A stretch of DNA of 18,898 nucleotides from an uncultured Clostridia bacterium (GCA_937892735.1 CALBGL010000052.1:1-18898); one strand, 5' to 3'. Numbered from the stretch's first letter, positions 7,781-14,383 are shown. The notes: generated by a model not told the origin, from the sequence alone. A program made the numbers and translations.

Positions 7781-9187
7781 TTGGCGGTAACAGAACAGGA
7801 ATTACAGGAAATTGTACGTTCCGTACTGTCTCAGATGAATGGCCTGCGTCCTTCCGAGCAGGAAGAGACGGGTATCTATGATACGATGGAAGAGGCTATT
7901 GAGGCCGCGGCAAGAGCGCAGAAGGAGATCCGGAGAATGCCTCTGGAGTTCCGGGAAAAGATCATTTCCAATATTCGGAAGCTGACCCTGGAGAATCTGC
8001 AGACATTGGCGGAGATGGGCGTAGCAGAGACCAAGATGGGAAATGTGGGACATAAGATCATCAAGCACCGCCTGGTAGCGGAGAAGACCCCTGGTACAGA
8101 GGATCTGTCCACGATTGCCTGGTCGGGTGACAGGGGACTGACGCTGGTAGAACAGGGACCCTTCGGAGTCATCGGCGCGATTACGCCGTCCACCAATCCC
8201 AGTGAGACGGTGCTGTGTAATTCGATAGGGATGCTGGCGGCCGGAAACAGCGTCGTATTCAATCCCCATCCGTCTGCGATTGGGGTATCCAGTTTCGCGG
8301 TATCGCTGGTGAATAAGGCATCTATCATGGCGGGCGGCCCCGGCAGCATTGCTGCCACGGTAAAGAAGCCGACGCTGGCGACAGCGGATGTAATGTATAA
8401 GAGCAAGGACATTCCATTGCTTGTCGCAACGGGCGGTCCAGGCGTTGTCACAGCAGTATTGTCTACTGGCAAGCGTGCGATCGGCGCCGGCGCGGGAAAT
8501 CCTCCTGTGGTAGTGGATGAGACAGCGGATATTCCGCATGCGGCAGAAAGCATCATTAACGGTGCGACGCTGGATAACAACCTGCCTTGTATCGCAGAGA
8601 AAGAGGTTGTCGTAGTCGATAGCGTGGCGGACGAACTGATTGCCGAAATGCAGAACTGCGGCGCCTATCTGCTGACAGATGCGGATAAGATTGCCAAGCT
8701 TTCTGAGATGGTTGTAGTTCCCAATAAGAAGGGAAAGATGGCCGTTTCCAGAGACTGGGTGGGACGGGATGCCTATAAGTTCTTAAGAGCGTTAGGAATT
8801 GACGCCGATCCCAATATTAAGTGTATTATCTTAGAGGCTCCTGAGGAGCATATCCTGGTGCAGACCGAGCTCATGATGCCGATTCTGGGTATCGTACGGG
8901 CTCCGAATGCGCAAGCGGCCATGGAGATGGGCGTGCGTCTGGAGCATGGAAACCGCCATTCCGCGCATATGCACTCTAAAAATGTGGATCATCTGACACA
9001 GTTCGGTCAGATGATTGATACAGCGATCTTTGTAAAGAATGGTCCGTCCTATGCGGCGTTGGGCTTTGGAGGCGAAGGCTTCCCCACCTTTACGATCGCA
9101 AGCCGTACCGGCGAGGGATTAACCTCTGCCCGTACATTTACCAAATCTCGCCGCTGCGTCATGACCGACGCGTTGTGTATTCGATAA
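7781..9187 (+). CDS. pduP: CoA-acylating aldehyde dehydrogenase, BMC-targeted
   Basis: A 468-residue PduP/EutE-type enzyme that oxidises an aldehyde (propanal or lactaldehyde) to acyl-CoA with NAD and CoA inside the compartment. Residues 5-21 form an encapsulation helix (TEQELQEIVRSVLSQMNG), followed by a short linker. The catalytic fold shows GPFGVIGAITPSTNP, AAGNSVVFNPHPSA, ATGGPGVV, GAGAGNPPVVVD and the active-site Cys270 in DNNLPCIAEKEV. The start is TTG 7781, supported by GGAGGTG at 7769-7775 with a 5-nt spacer. Acyl-CoA would pass to PduL at 11753, which recycles CoA inside the shell. Sequence alone does not separate propanal from lactaldehyde as substrate. Confidence 0.94.
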   Translation: MAVTEQELQEIVRSVLSQMNGLRPSEQEETGIYDTMEEAIEAAARAQKEIRRMPLEFREKIISNIRKLTLENLQTLAEMGVAETKMGNVGHKIIKHRLVAEKTPGTEDLSTIAWSGDRGLTLVEQGPFGVIGAITPSTNPSETVLCNSIGMLAAGNSVVFNPHPSAIGVSSFAVSLVNKASIMAGGPGSIAATVKKPTLATADVMYKSKDIPLLVATGGPGVVTAVLSTGKRAIGAGAGNPPVVVDETADIPHAAESIINGATLDNNLPCIAEKEVVVVDSVADELIAEMQNCGAYLLTDADKIAKLSEMVVVPNKKGKMAVSRDWVGRDAYKFLRALGIDADPNIKCIILEAPEEHILVQTELMMPILGIVRAPNAQAAMEMGVRLEHGNRHSAHMHSKNVDHLTQFGQMIDTAIFVKNGPSYAALGFGGEGFPTFTIASRTGEGLTSARTFTKSRRCVMTDALCIR

Positions 9188-9202
9188 GGAGGAGCAGAAA
9201 AA

Positions 9203-10420
9203 ATGGATTTGAATCAGGAAAACATTCAAAAGATTGTTGCTCAGGTCCTGTCAGAGATGAAGGGAACATCCAGCCAGCCGGCTCCAGCCGCCGCTCCCAC
9301 ACAGTTTGAGATTCCGAAGAAGGCTCGTGTGGCGATGCTTACCGCTCTGCGCAAGATTGAGATCAAGGAGTTTGACATCCCGGAAATCAGTGATGACGAG
9401 ATGCTTGTGAAGGTAGAAGGCTGCGGGATCTGCGGTACGGACGTTCATGAGTATAAGAACGATCCCTTTGGCCTGATCCCTGTTGTATTAGGACATGAGG
9501 GCAGTGGTGTGATTGTGAAGATGGGTAAGAATATCACCATGGACACCACGGGGAAGCCGCTGACAGTAGGCGATCGCATCGTGACCTGTACGATTCCCTG
9601 CGGACATTGCGATGCCTGCCTGAATATGCGCGACCGCGATAATTTGTGCGAGAATTCCGGTATCTACGGCTTGATGCCCGAGGACGATCATTATCATTTC
9701 AATGGCTGGTTTTCCGACTACCTGGTGATTCGTAAAGGTTCCACTTTCTTTAAGGTCAATGATATGAGCCTGAAGCTTCGTCTTCTGATCGAGCCCGCTG
9801 CGGTTGTAGTGCATGCGGTAGAGAGAGCGAAGGCAACCGGCCTGATCACCTTTAATTCGAATGTATTGATTCAGGGCGTTGGTCCTATCGGCTTGATGCT
9901 TCTGGCAGTCGTCAGAACCATGGGTGTAGAAAACATCACGGTAGTAGATGGCGACGAGAAGCGTTTGCAGATGGCAAAGCGCTTTGGAGCGAAGTATACG
10001 ATCAATTTCAAGAATTATAAAGACTTGGATGAAGAGATTCGTCGCGTGAAAGAGGTAACTGGCGGCCGTGGAGCGGATTTCGCATTCCAGTGTACCGGCG
10101 TACCGTCTGCAGCGTCGAATGTCTGGAAGTTTGTAAAGCGCGGCGGCGGCCTGGCAGAGATTGGCTTCTTCGTAGATAACGGCAGCTGTACCATCAATCC
10201 GCACTTTGACATCTGTAATAAGGAAATTACCATGGTGGGCTCCTGGACCTACAAGGTCAGCGATTATCCGATCACGATGGACTTCCTGAAGAGAGCGGTG
10301 GGAATCGGCCTTCCGATCGAGGAACTGGTAACGCATGAGTTCCCGCTGGATCAGATGAATGAGGCTATGGATGTAAACATGAAGCAGCTGGGCATCAAGA
10401 TTGCCTATGTAGCAAAGTAA
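9203..10420 (+). CDS. Zinc-dependent alcohol dehydrogenase (MDR family), BMC-targeted
   Basis: A 405-residue medium-chain dehydrogenase. Residues 4-21 (NQENIQKIVAQVLSEMKG) are an encapsulation helix, followed by a Pro/Ala-rich linker to about residue 37. Catalytic zinc ligands are C77 (CGICGTD), H98 and E99 (GHEG). Structural zinc cysteines lie at C133, C136, C139 and C149. The Rossmann motif is GVGPIG (225-230). It starts 16 nt after the aldehyde dehydrogenase with AGGAGGAG ahead of the ATG. Its role is probably to regenerate NAD inside the shell by reducing lactaldehyde to 1,2-propanediol, or propanal to propanol. Classical Pdu loci use an iron-type enzyme (PduQ) for this step, so a zinc MDR enzyme is a notable replacement. 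Confidence 0.92.
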   Translation: MDLNQENIQKIVAQVLSEMKGTSSQPAPAAAPTQFEIPKKARVAMLTALRKIEIKEFDIPEISDDEMLVKVEGCGICGTDVHEYKNDPFGLIPVVLGHEGSGVIVKMGKNITMDTTGKPLTVGDRIVTCTIPCGHCDACLNMRDRDNLCENSGIYGLMPEDDHYHFNGWFSDYLVIRKGSTFFKVNDMSLKLRLLIEPAAVVVHAVERAKATGLITFNSNVLIQGVGPIGLMLLAVVRTMGVENITVVDGDEKRLQMAKRFGAKYTINFKNYKDLDEEIRRVKEVTGGRGADFAFQCTGVPSAASNVWKFVKRGGGLAEIGFFVDNGSCTINPHFDICNKEITMVGSWTYKVSDYPITMDFLKRAVGIGLPIEELVTHEFPLDQMNEAMDVNMKQLGIKIAYVAK

Positions 10421-10427
10421 GATTCCC

Positions 10428-10754
10428 ATGGAAGCGGTGGGAATTCTGGAGGTATTCGGTTTGACGGCTGGTTTTGTAGCGGCGGATGCCGGCTGCAAGG
10501 CAGGAAATGTGCGAATCGGAGCCATGGATAAGAATAAGCCCGCCAACGCCGACAAGCTGCCGGTTCCTCTGTTGGTATCCATTAAGTTTCGAGGATCCGT
10601 AGAGGATGTAAAAGCGGCTATGGAAGCAGGCGTGGCGGCAGCCAACAAGATCAGCGGTGTATATTCTCAGCATATTATTGCGCGTCCGGAGGAGGACACG
10701 GAGAAGATGCTGGATATCAGCTGCCTTGGGAAATATAAGCCAATGGAAACCTGA
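10428..10754 (+). CDS. BMC-H shell protein with extended pore-region loop
   Basis: A 108-residue single-BMC-domain shell protein (AVGILEVFGLTAGFVAAD at the start, VKAAMEAGVAAAN and HIIARPEED toward the end). Compared with the 90-residue PduA-type proteins in this operon, it has about 12-15 extra residues (MDKNKPANADKLPVPLL, roughly 33-49) where the pore loop KIGSG normally sits, so its central pore must differ. Cys23 lies in a helix preceding the loop. It begins 8 nt after the ADH stop with only a weak ribosome site, suggesting translational coupling and a minor shell role. A C-terminal tail (LGKYKPMET) extends beyond the usual domain. Confidence 0.88.
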   Translation: MEAVGILEVFGLTAGFVAADAGCKAGNVRIGAMDKNKPANADKLPVPLLVSIKFRGSVEDVKAAMEAGVAAANKISGVYSQHIIARPEEDTEKMLDISCLGKYKPMET

Positions 10755-10769
10755 TTATCAGGAAAAGGC

Positions 10770-10798
10770 TTGCGTGATTACAGGAAATCGAGTAAGAT
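10770..10798 (+). promoter_or_regulatory. Possible internal promoter ahead of the shell genes
   Basis: TTGCGT (10770-10775), a 17-nt spacer and TAAGAT (10793-10798), the same -10 as the main operon promoter. It lies in the largest early gap of the operon and just before the major BMC-H gene, so it could raise shell expression above that of the enzymes. A TATAAT at 10804-10809 lacks a matching -35. Confidence 0.4.
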
Positions 10799-10827
10799 AC
10801 TATTATAATCCTTAAGGAGGACTCAAA

Positions 10828-11103
10828 ATGTTAGAAGCATTAGGCATGATTGAAACAAGAGGTCTGGTAGCTGCGATTGAGGCTGCCGATGCGATGGTAA
10901 AGGCTGCAAACGTAACGCTGATCGGAACTGAGAAGATCGGATCCGGACTGGTATCCGTGATGGTTCGCGGGGATGTAGGCGCTGTGAACGCAGCAGTAGA
11001 GGCAGGTTCTCATGCTGCGCAGAACCTGGGTGAGATCATTGCGGTACATGTGATTCCGAGACCGCATAGCGACGTAGAGAAGATTCTGCCCACTTTAGAT
11101 TAA
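10828..11103 (+). CDS. pduA: PduA/PduJ-type BMC-H major shell protein (copy 1)
   Basis: A 91-residue canonical hexameric shell protein. It has the standard fold signature (EALGMIETRGLVAAIEAADA, VRGDVGAV, HVIPRPHSDVEKILP) and the PduA-type pore loop K36-IGSG-40, which in that family passes small polar metabolites such as 1,2-propanediol. A strong AAGGAGG ribosome site precedes the ATG. It is 84 of 89 residues identical to the protein encoded at 11438; the differences are V/I, N/K, V/T, H/N and the last residue D/K. It is probably a main facet component. Confidence 0.95.
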   Translation: MLEALGMIETRGLVAAIEAADAMVKAANVTLIGTEKIGSGLVSVMVRGDVGAVNAAVEAGSHAAQNLGEIIAVHVIPRPHSDVEKILPTLD

Positions 11104-11130
11104 TCAGGGCAAAGAAAGGAGCGGCAGTAA

Positions 11131-11460
11131 GTGCAGGCAATCGGTTTGTTTGAGCTGCAGGGCTATGTCCCGGCGTTAGCTGCCGTGGATACGATGTTGA
11201 AGGCAGCTGACGTGAAATTCCTGACGTGGGAGAAAAAACTCGGCGGTTGGCTGGTAACAATTATTATTCAAGGCGAGGTATCTGCTGTGCAGGCGGCGTT
11301 AGATGCCGCCGAAGCACATACCATTCGGAAGGTGGCAGCGAAGGCAGTTATTGCCAATCCTCATCCGGAGGTCATGCGGCAGATCGAGATTAGCGCAAGT
11401 AAGTATAACTTTAATTTCTTAAAGGAGGATACGAACAATGGAAGCACTGGGAATGATTGA
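11131..11460 (+). CDS. BMC-H shell protein with altered pore and C-terminal tail
   Basis: A 109-residue BMC-H protein starting at GTG 11131, with AAAGGAG at 11115-11121. The BMC fold is clear (AIGLFELQGYVPALAAVD, IIIQGEVSAVQAALDAA, VIANPHPEV), but it is strongly diverged from its two PduA-like neighbours. At the pore position the neighbours' KIGSG is KLGGW (36-40): Ser becomes Gly and the next Gly becomes Trp, so permeability should differ. The last about 15 residues (FLKEDTNNGSTGND) are a tail read through the ribosome site and start codon of the next gene, which overlaps by 23 nt. Confidence 0.93.
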   Translation: MQAIGLFELQGYVPALAAVDTMLKAADVKFLTWEKKLGGWLVTIIIQGEVSAVQAALDAAEAHTIRKVAAKAVIANPHPEVMRQIEISASKYNFNFLKEDTNNGSTGND

Positions 11461-11710
11461 GACAAGAGGTTTAGTTGCTGCGATTGAGGCTGCGGATGCG
11501 ATGGTGAAGGCAGCAAATGTAACCCTGATCGGAACCGAGAAGATCGGATCTGGACTGGTATCTGTGATGATTCGCGGAGACGTGGGCGCTGTCAAGGCGG
11601 CGACAGAGGCCGGGTCCAATGCGGCACAGAATCTGGGCGAGATCATCGCGGTACATGTGATCCCGAGACCGCACAGCGACGTAGAGAAGATTCTGCCGAC
11701 CCTGAAGTAA
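11438..11710 (+). CDS. pduA: PduA/PduJ-type BMC-H major shell protein (copy 2)
   Basis: A 90-residue canonical shell protein with the KIGSG pore loop, nearly identical in protein to the one at 10828 but different at many silent positions, so the duplication is not recent at DNA level, or protein sequence is under strong selection. Its AAAGGAGG ribosome site and first eight codons lie within the end of the previous shell gene (23-nt overlap, different frame). With copy 1 it brackets a divergent BMC-H gene, giving an A-B-A arrangement. Confidence 0.95.
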   Translation: MEALGMIETRGLVAAIEAADAMVKAANVTLIGTEKIGSGLVSVMIRGDVGAVKAATEAGSNAAQNLGEIIAVHVIPRPHSDVEKILPTLK

Positions 11711-11741
11711 GATCCCTGACTGTATTCTATATAGAAAGTTC

Positions 11742-11755
11742 GGGTGATACTTTTG
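11742..11755 (+). promoter_or_regulatory. Ribosome site and TTG start of pduL
   Basis: GGGTGA (11742-11747) lies 5 nt ahead of TTG 11753, giving the product MQNEKLVQEI. An in-frame GTG at 11744 overlaps this site and has only a weak GAAAG ahead, so the TTG is the better start; the GTG would add three residues. Confidence 0.6.
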
Positions 11756-12406
11756 CAGAATGAGAAATTAGTACAGGAGATCAGTCAGCTCATTCTGGAA
11801 CAGCTAAAGGGCAGAACGCTGGAAGGAGATCCGAAGAAAAGCGTCAAGGTGGGCGTGTCCGCAAGACACGTTCATCTATGTCGCGCGGATATGGATACCC
11901 TGTTTGGCACAGGCTCTGAGCTGACGCCTATGAAGGAGCTGATGGGGGGGCAATATGCCTCCAAGGAGACAGTGACGATTATCGGCCTGAAGCTGCGGCC
12001 GATTGAAAATGTTCGTGTGCTGGGGCCGCTGCGTAAGGCGACGCAGGTAGAGGTTTCCGCGACGGACTGCATTCGGCTGGGCGTGAAGGCGCCGGTTCGT
12101 CTGTCAGGAGACCTGACCGGTTCTGCGCCGATCACGATTGTGGGTCCCAAAGGGGCTGTGACATTGAAAGAAGGATGCATCGTGGCGCAGCGTCATATTC
12201 ATATGTCTCCGGAAGACGCGGCCCATTTTGGACTGCATGATAAACAGGTAGTCAGCGTACAGGCGCCCAGCGCCCGCGGAGGTATGCTGGAGAATGTGCC
12301 GATACGCGTAGATTCCAGTTTCACGACGGAAATGCATATTGACACAGACGAGGCAAACGGCCTTGGAATCAAGAACGGCGATATGCTGCCTCTGATTCTG
12401 GATTGA
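11753..12406 (+). CDS. pduL: PduL-type phosphate propanoyl/acyltransferase, BMC-targeted
   Basis: A zinc enzyme of about 217 residues that converts acyl-CoA and phosphate to acyl phosphate, regenerating CoA inside the compartment; the acyl phosphate leaves for ATP formation. Residues 2-19 (NEKLVQEISQLILEQLKG) are the encapsulation helix. Two repeated beta-barrel halves follow, with zinc-binding histidines in VSARHVHL and VAQRHIHMSPEDA and the C-terminal EMHIDTDEAN. LGPLRKATQVEVSATD is a typical PduL block. It sits between the BMC-H genes and the BMC-P gene. With the aldehyde dehydrogenase it forms the oxidative branch of the pathway. Confidence 0.95.
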   Translation: MQNEKLVQEISQLILEQLKGRTLEGDPKKSVKVGVSARHVHLCRADMDTLFGTGSELTPMKELMGGQYASKETVTIIGLKLRPIENVRVLGPLRKATQVEVSATDCIRLGVKAPVRLSGDLTGSAPITIVGPKGAVTLKEGCIVAQRHIHMSPEDAAHFGLHDKQVVSVQAPSARGGMLENVPIRVDSSFTTEMHIDTDEANGLGIKNGDMLPLILD

Positions 12407-12417
12407 TGAAGCATCTA

Positions 12418-12443
12418 CGGCCGGCAGAGTTTTCTGTCGGCCG
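12418..12443 (+). other. Strong intercistronic hairpin
   Basis: Arms 12418-12428 and 12433-12443 (CGGCCGGCAGA / TCTGTCGGCCG) form an 11-bp GC-rich stem with one G-U pair and a 4-nt loop. No U-run follows, so it is not a standard terminator. It lies in the 86-nt gap between pduL and the vertex protein gene and may slow polymerase, protect upstream mRNA 3' ends or set vertex protein level. Confidence 0.6.
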
Positions 12444-12492
12444 CATTCTATAAATCTGGCATATGGCGGCCTGAAAAGAGAGAGGTGTTAAA

Positions 12493-12768
12493 ATGCTAAT
12501 TGCAAAAGTCATTGGTACGGTGATCGCGACCCGTAAGAACAGCAATCTGATCGGAAGCAAATTCATGATTGTGGAGCCTCTTCCCGTTATGAATGCAGGG
12601 AAAGAGAGATTGGTGGCTGTGGATCAGGCGGGCGCCGGGATCGATGATTTGGTTTTGGTAGCATTGGGCAGTGCAGCCAGAATGCAGACCGGTTGTCAGG
12701 ACGCGTCGATTGATGCGGCCATTGTAGGTATCGTGGATAATCCGGAAGAGATTATCATAAAGGAGTGA
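12493..12768 (+). CDS. BMC-P (EutN/CcmL) pentameric vertex protein
   Basis: A 91-residue EutN/CcmL-family protein that caps the vertices of the icosahedral shell as a pentamer. It shows the family text MLIAKVIGTVIATRK, GSKFMIVEPL, VAVDQAGAGIDDLVLVALGSAAR and DAAIVGIVD. A GAGAGGTG ribosome site precedes the ATG. It is the only BMC-P gene of the operon, which is enough to close a shell, and it follows the intercistronic hairpin, consistent with low copy number. Confidence 0.95.
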   Translation: MLIAKVIGTVIATRKNSNLIGSKFMIVEPLPVMNAGKERLVAVDQAGAGIDDLVLVALGSAARMQTGCQDASIDAAIVGIVDNPEEIIIKE

Positions 12769-12772
12769 CATC

Positions 12773-13333
12773 ATGGAAGAGTATCGCGCATTAGGCATGA
12801 TGGAGCTAAAGAGCATAGCACGAGGCTATGAGGCGGCGGATCAGCTGGTGAAGACGGCCGACGTAGAATTTGTCACAGCTGTAACGACTTGTCCCGGCAA
12901 GTTCATCATTATCATCCGGGGAGGCATTGCGGCGGTGCGCGCCGCGCTGGATCGTGCGCAGCAATTTTCTGCAGATTATGTGGTGGATACATTCTTGCTG
13001 GGAAATCCTGATGATCAGGTATTTAATGCGCTGGTGAATCAGTATCCCTATTCTGCGCCGGATGCGATGGGCGTGGTGGAGACATGGACAGCGGCGGCGG
13101 CGCTTGTCGCGGCGGATCAGGGCGTCAAGGCAGCGCAGAGTAACGTAGTGAAGATTGGCTTAGCGCATCAGATCGGCGGCAAGGGGTATGTGATCTTTGT
13201 TGGAGAAGTTGCAGCCGTGCAGGCTTCGATAGAGGCCGCTGTACGAGATTCTCGCGTGGCGGCGAAGCTTGTGGATACGTCCTTGATTCCTTCGCCAGAC
13301 CGCAGATTGTGGGAACTGTTTTCGCAGAAATAA
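12773..13333 (+). CDS. pduT: PduT-like BMC-T shell protein with likely Fe-S pore
   Basis: A 186-residue protein with two fused BMC domains (about residues 5-90 and 96-180), forming trimers that look like hexamers. It follows PduT closely: LGMMELKSIARGYEAAD, then TTCPGKFIIIIRGG with Cys40 at the pore, then MGVVETWTAAAALVAADQ and IGGKGYVIFVGEV. In PduT the equivalent cysteine from three subunits holds a [4Fe-4S] cluster at the pore, proposed to pass electrons across the shell. It starts 4 nt after the BMC-P stop with GGAG ahead, and is the last gene before the terminator. The shell set (BMC-H, BMC-T, BMC-P) is therefore complete. Confidence 0.94.
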   Translation: MEEYRALGMMELKSIARGYEAADQLVKTADVEFVTAVTTCPGKFIIIIRGGIAAVRAALDRAQQFSADYVVDTFLLGNPDDQVFNALVNQYPYSAPDAMGVVETWTAAAALVAADQGVKAAQSNVVKIGLAHQIGGKGYVIFVGEVAAVQASIEAAVRDSRVAAKLVDTSLIPSPDRRLWELFSQK

Positions 13334-13346
13334 GTTTGAAAAACAG

Positions 13347-13377
13347 TCTGACAGGGTTTATATCCTGTCAGATTTTT
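13347..13377 (+). terminator. Intrinsic terminator of the BMC operon
   Basis: TCTGACAGG (13347-13355) pairs perfectly with CCTGTCAGA (13364-13372), giving a 9-bp stem and 8-nt loop followed directly by TTTTT. It lies 14 nt after the last BMC gene. Confidence 0.9.
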
Positions 13378-13430
13378 CATTATATATGGCTGTGTTTTTG
13401 AGGAAGCGGAGTGAAACTATGGTGACGCAG

Positions 13431-13480
13431 AACAAAGAATCATTGTAACCGCGGGAAGCTGGAAACAATGATTCTTTGTT
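13431..13480. repeat. Perfect 16-bp inverted repeat between convergent genes
   Basis: AACAAAGAATCATTGT (13431-13446) and ACAATGATTCTTTGTT (13465-13480) are perfect reverse complements around an 18-nt loop. The element sits between the BMC terminator and the 3' end of the minus-strand gene at 13535. It may stop transcription of that gene, its arms ending in a T-rich stretch on either strand, but no clean U-run follows. The rest of 13378-13534 shows nothing else. Confidence 0.8.
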
Positions 13481-13534
13481 GTATGAAATGATGTTTTAGG
13501 TTTGAAATTAGACGGTATCCATGCTATACTGGTT

Positions 13535-14383
13535 TTAGGAACGGAGCCTTTGATTGGCGCGGTAGACGAGGCGGCTGATTTGAGAAGCCACCTGGATTTC
13601 ATTGCCGGTATCGGCTTTGAAGGCAGATACGGGAGCCTGTGCGAGGAAGTCTTGGATCTCTTCGAGGCAGATTTCATATCGAGTTGACAGCTCTTCCAGA
13701 AGTTGAGTGCAGGTAGCGGCTATCCCATCTTCAAGCAGCATGGACGCGACCTTGCCCGGTTTCAGCTGAAGGTGAACGCAGGCGATGCGTACAAGAAGCT
13801 CAGCAGGTCTTGCGGATAGAGCGGAGACTTCGGATAAAACCTTGTGTTTTTGTGACTCCATCGCTTCCTGCAGAGCTTCGCGCTGCAACCAGATTTCTTC
13901 AGGCCCCGGATGCCAGGTATCAGAGATGAGTTCGCCGAATGTACAGGCGTCGTCGTCTTCACTCACGCGTCGATCCAGACTGATGGCGGCAGGTGTCATG
14001 CGGCGGTAGATGTCTACCAGACGATGATTGACCATGGTATACACATAGGCAAGTTGTGCGGACAAGGGACGTTTCAGGACATGATCGAACTTATCCATAA
14101 CATGAATCAGGATACTATCTTGGATGTCCTCCAGTTCCATACCACGCTCGATGAGAGCACGGACGCGGGATGCGTTGCCGTCAGAGCGTTTTCCCTTACT
14201 GTTATACTGATTTTTGGAGGCCAGCGCGTAGAAATTGATGTAGTCGCGCAGGCAGACCCAGAGCGAGGTGTACAGTATCTCGTTCTCGGGTAGAGAAAGT
14301 TCTGTGATGGTGTAAATATCTTGTGTGGAGATTGTGGATAAAACAGCGTAAAGATTTTCGCGGTAGAGATGAGCAGATGTCAT
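13535..14383 (-). CDS. Sigma-70-region-2-like protein, divergent from VirD4-like operon
   Basis: A 282-residue soluble protein. Residues 70-130 resemble sigma factor region 2: ALIERGMELEDIQDSILIHVMDKFD, then AYVYTMVNHRLVDIYRRM. This is followed by SLDRRVSEDDDACTFGELISD and PEEIW, the linker style of clostridial sigma-70 proteins. The C-terminal 100 residues do not show a clear region 4 helix-turn-helix, so it may be an atypical sigma factor or a derived regulator. The start at 14383 has AGGAGGA (minus strand, 14391-14397) at good spacing. It is transcribed away from the gene cluster at 14523, and a palindrome lies in its leader. It could control that cluster, though the sequence cannot show it. 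Confidence 0.7.
   Translation of the reverse strand: MTSAHLYRENLYAVLSTISTQDIYTITELSLPENEILYTSLWVCLRDYINFYALASKNQYNSKGKRSDGNASRVRALIERGMELEDIQDSILIHVMDKFDHVLKRPLSAQLAYVYTMVNHRLVDIYRRMTPAAISLDRRVSEDDDACTFGELISDTWHPGPEEIWLQREALQEAMESQKHKVLSEVSALSARPAELLVRIACVHLQLKPGKVASMLLEDGIAATCTQLLEELSTRYEICLEEIQDFLAQAPVSAFKADTGNEIQVASQISRLVYRANQRLRS

Noticed and set aside
9488..10648. 386-codon open frame on the minus strand
   Set aside because: It is antisense to the alcohol dehydrogenase and first BMC-H genes, both clearly real; it has no ribosome site of note or recognisable domain.
10804..10809. TATAAT as the -10 of the internal promoter
   Set aside because: No acceptable -35 lies 16-18 nt ahead; the TTGCGT-17-TAAGAT pair fits better.
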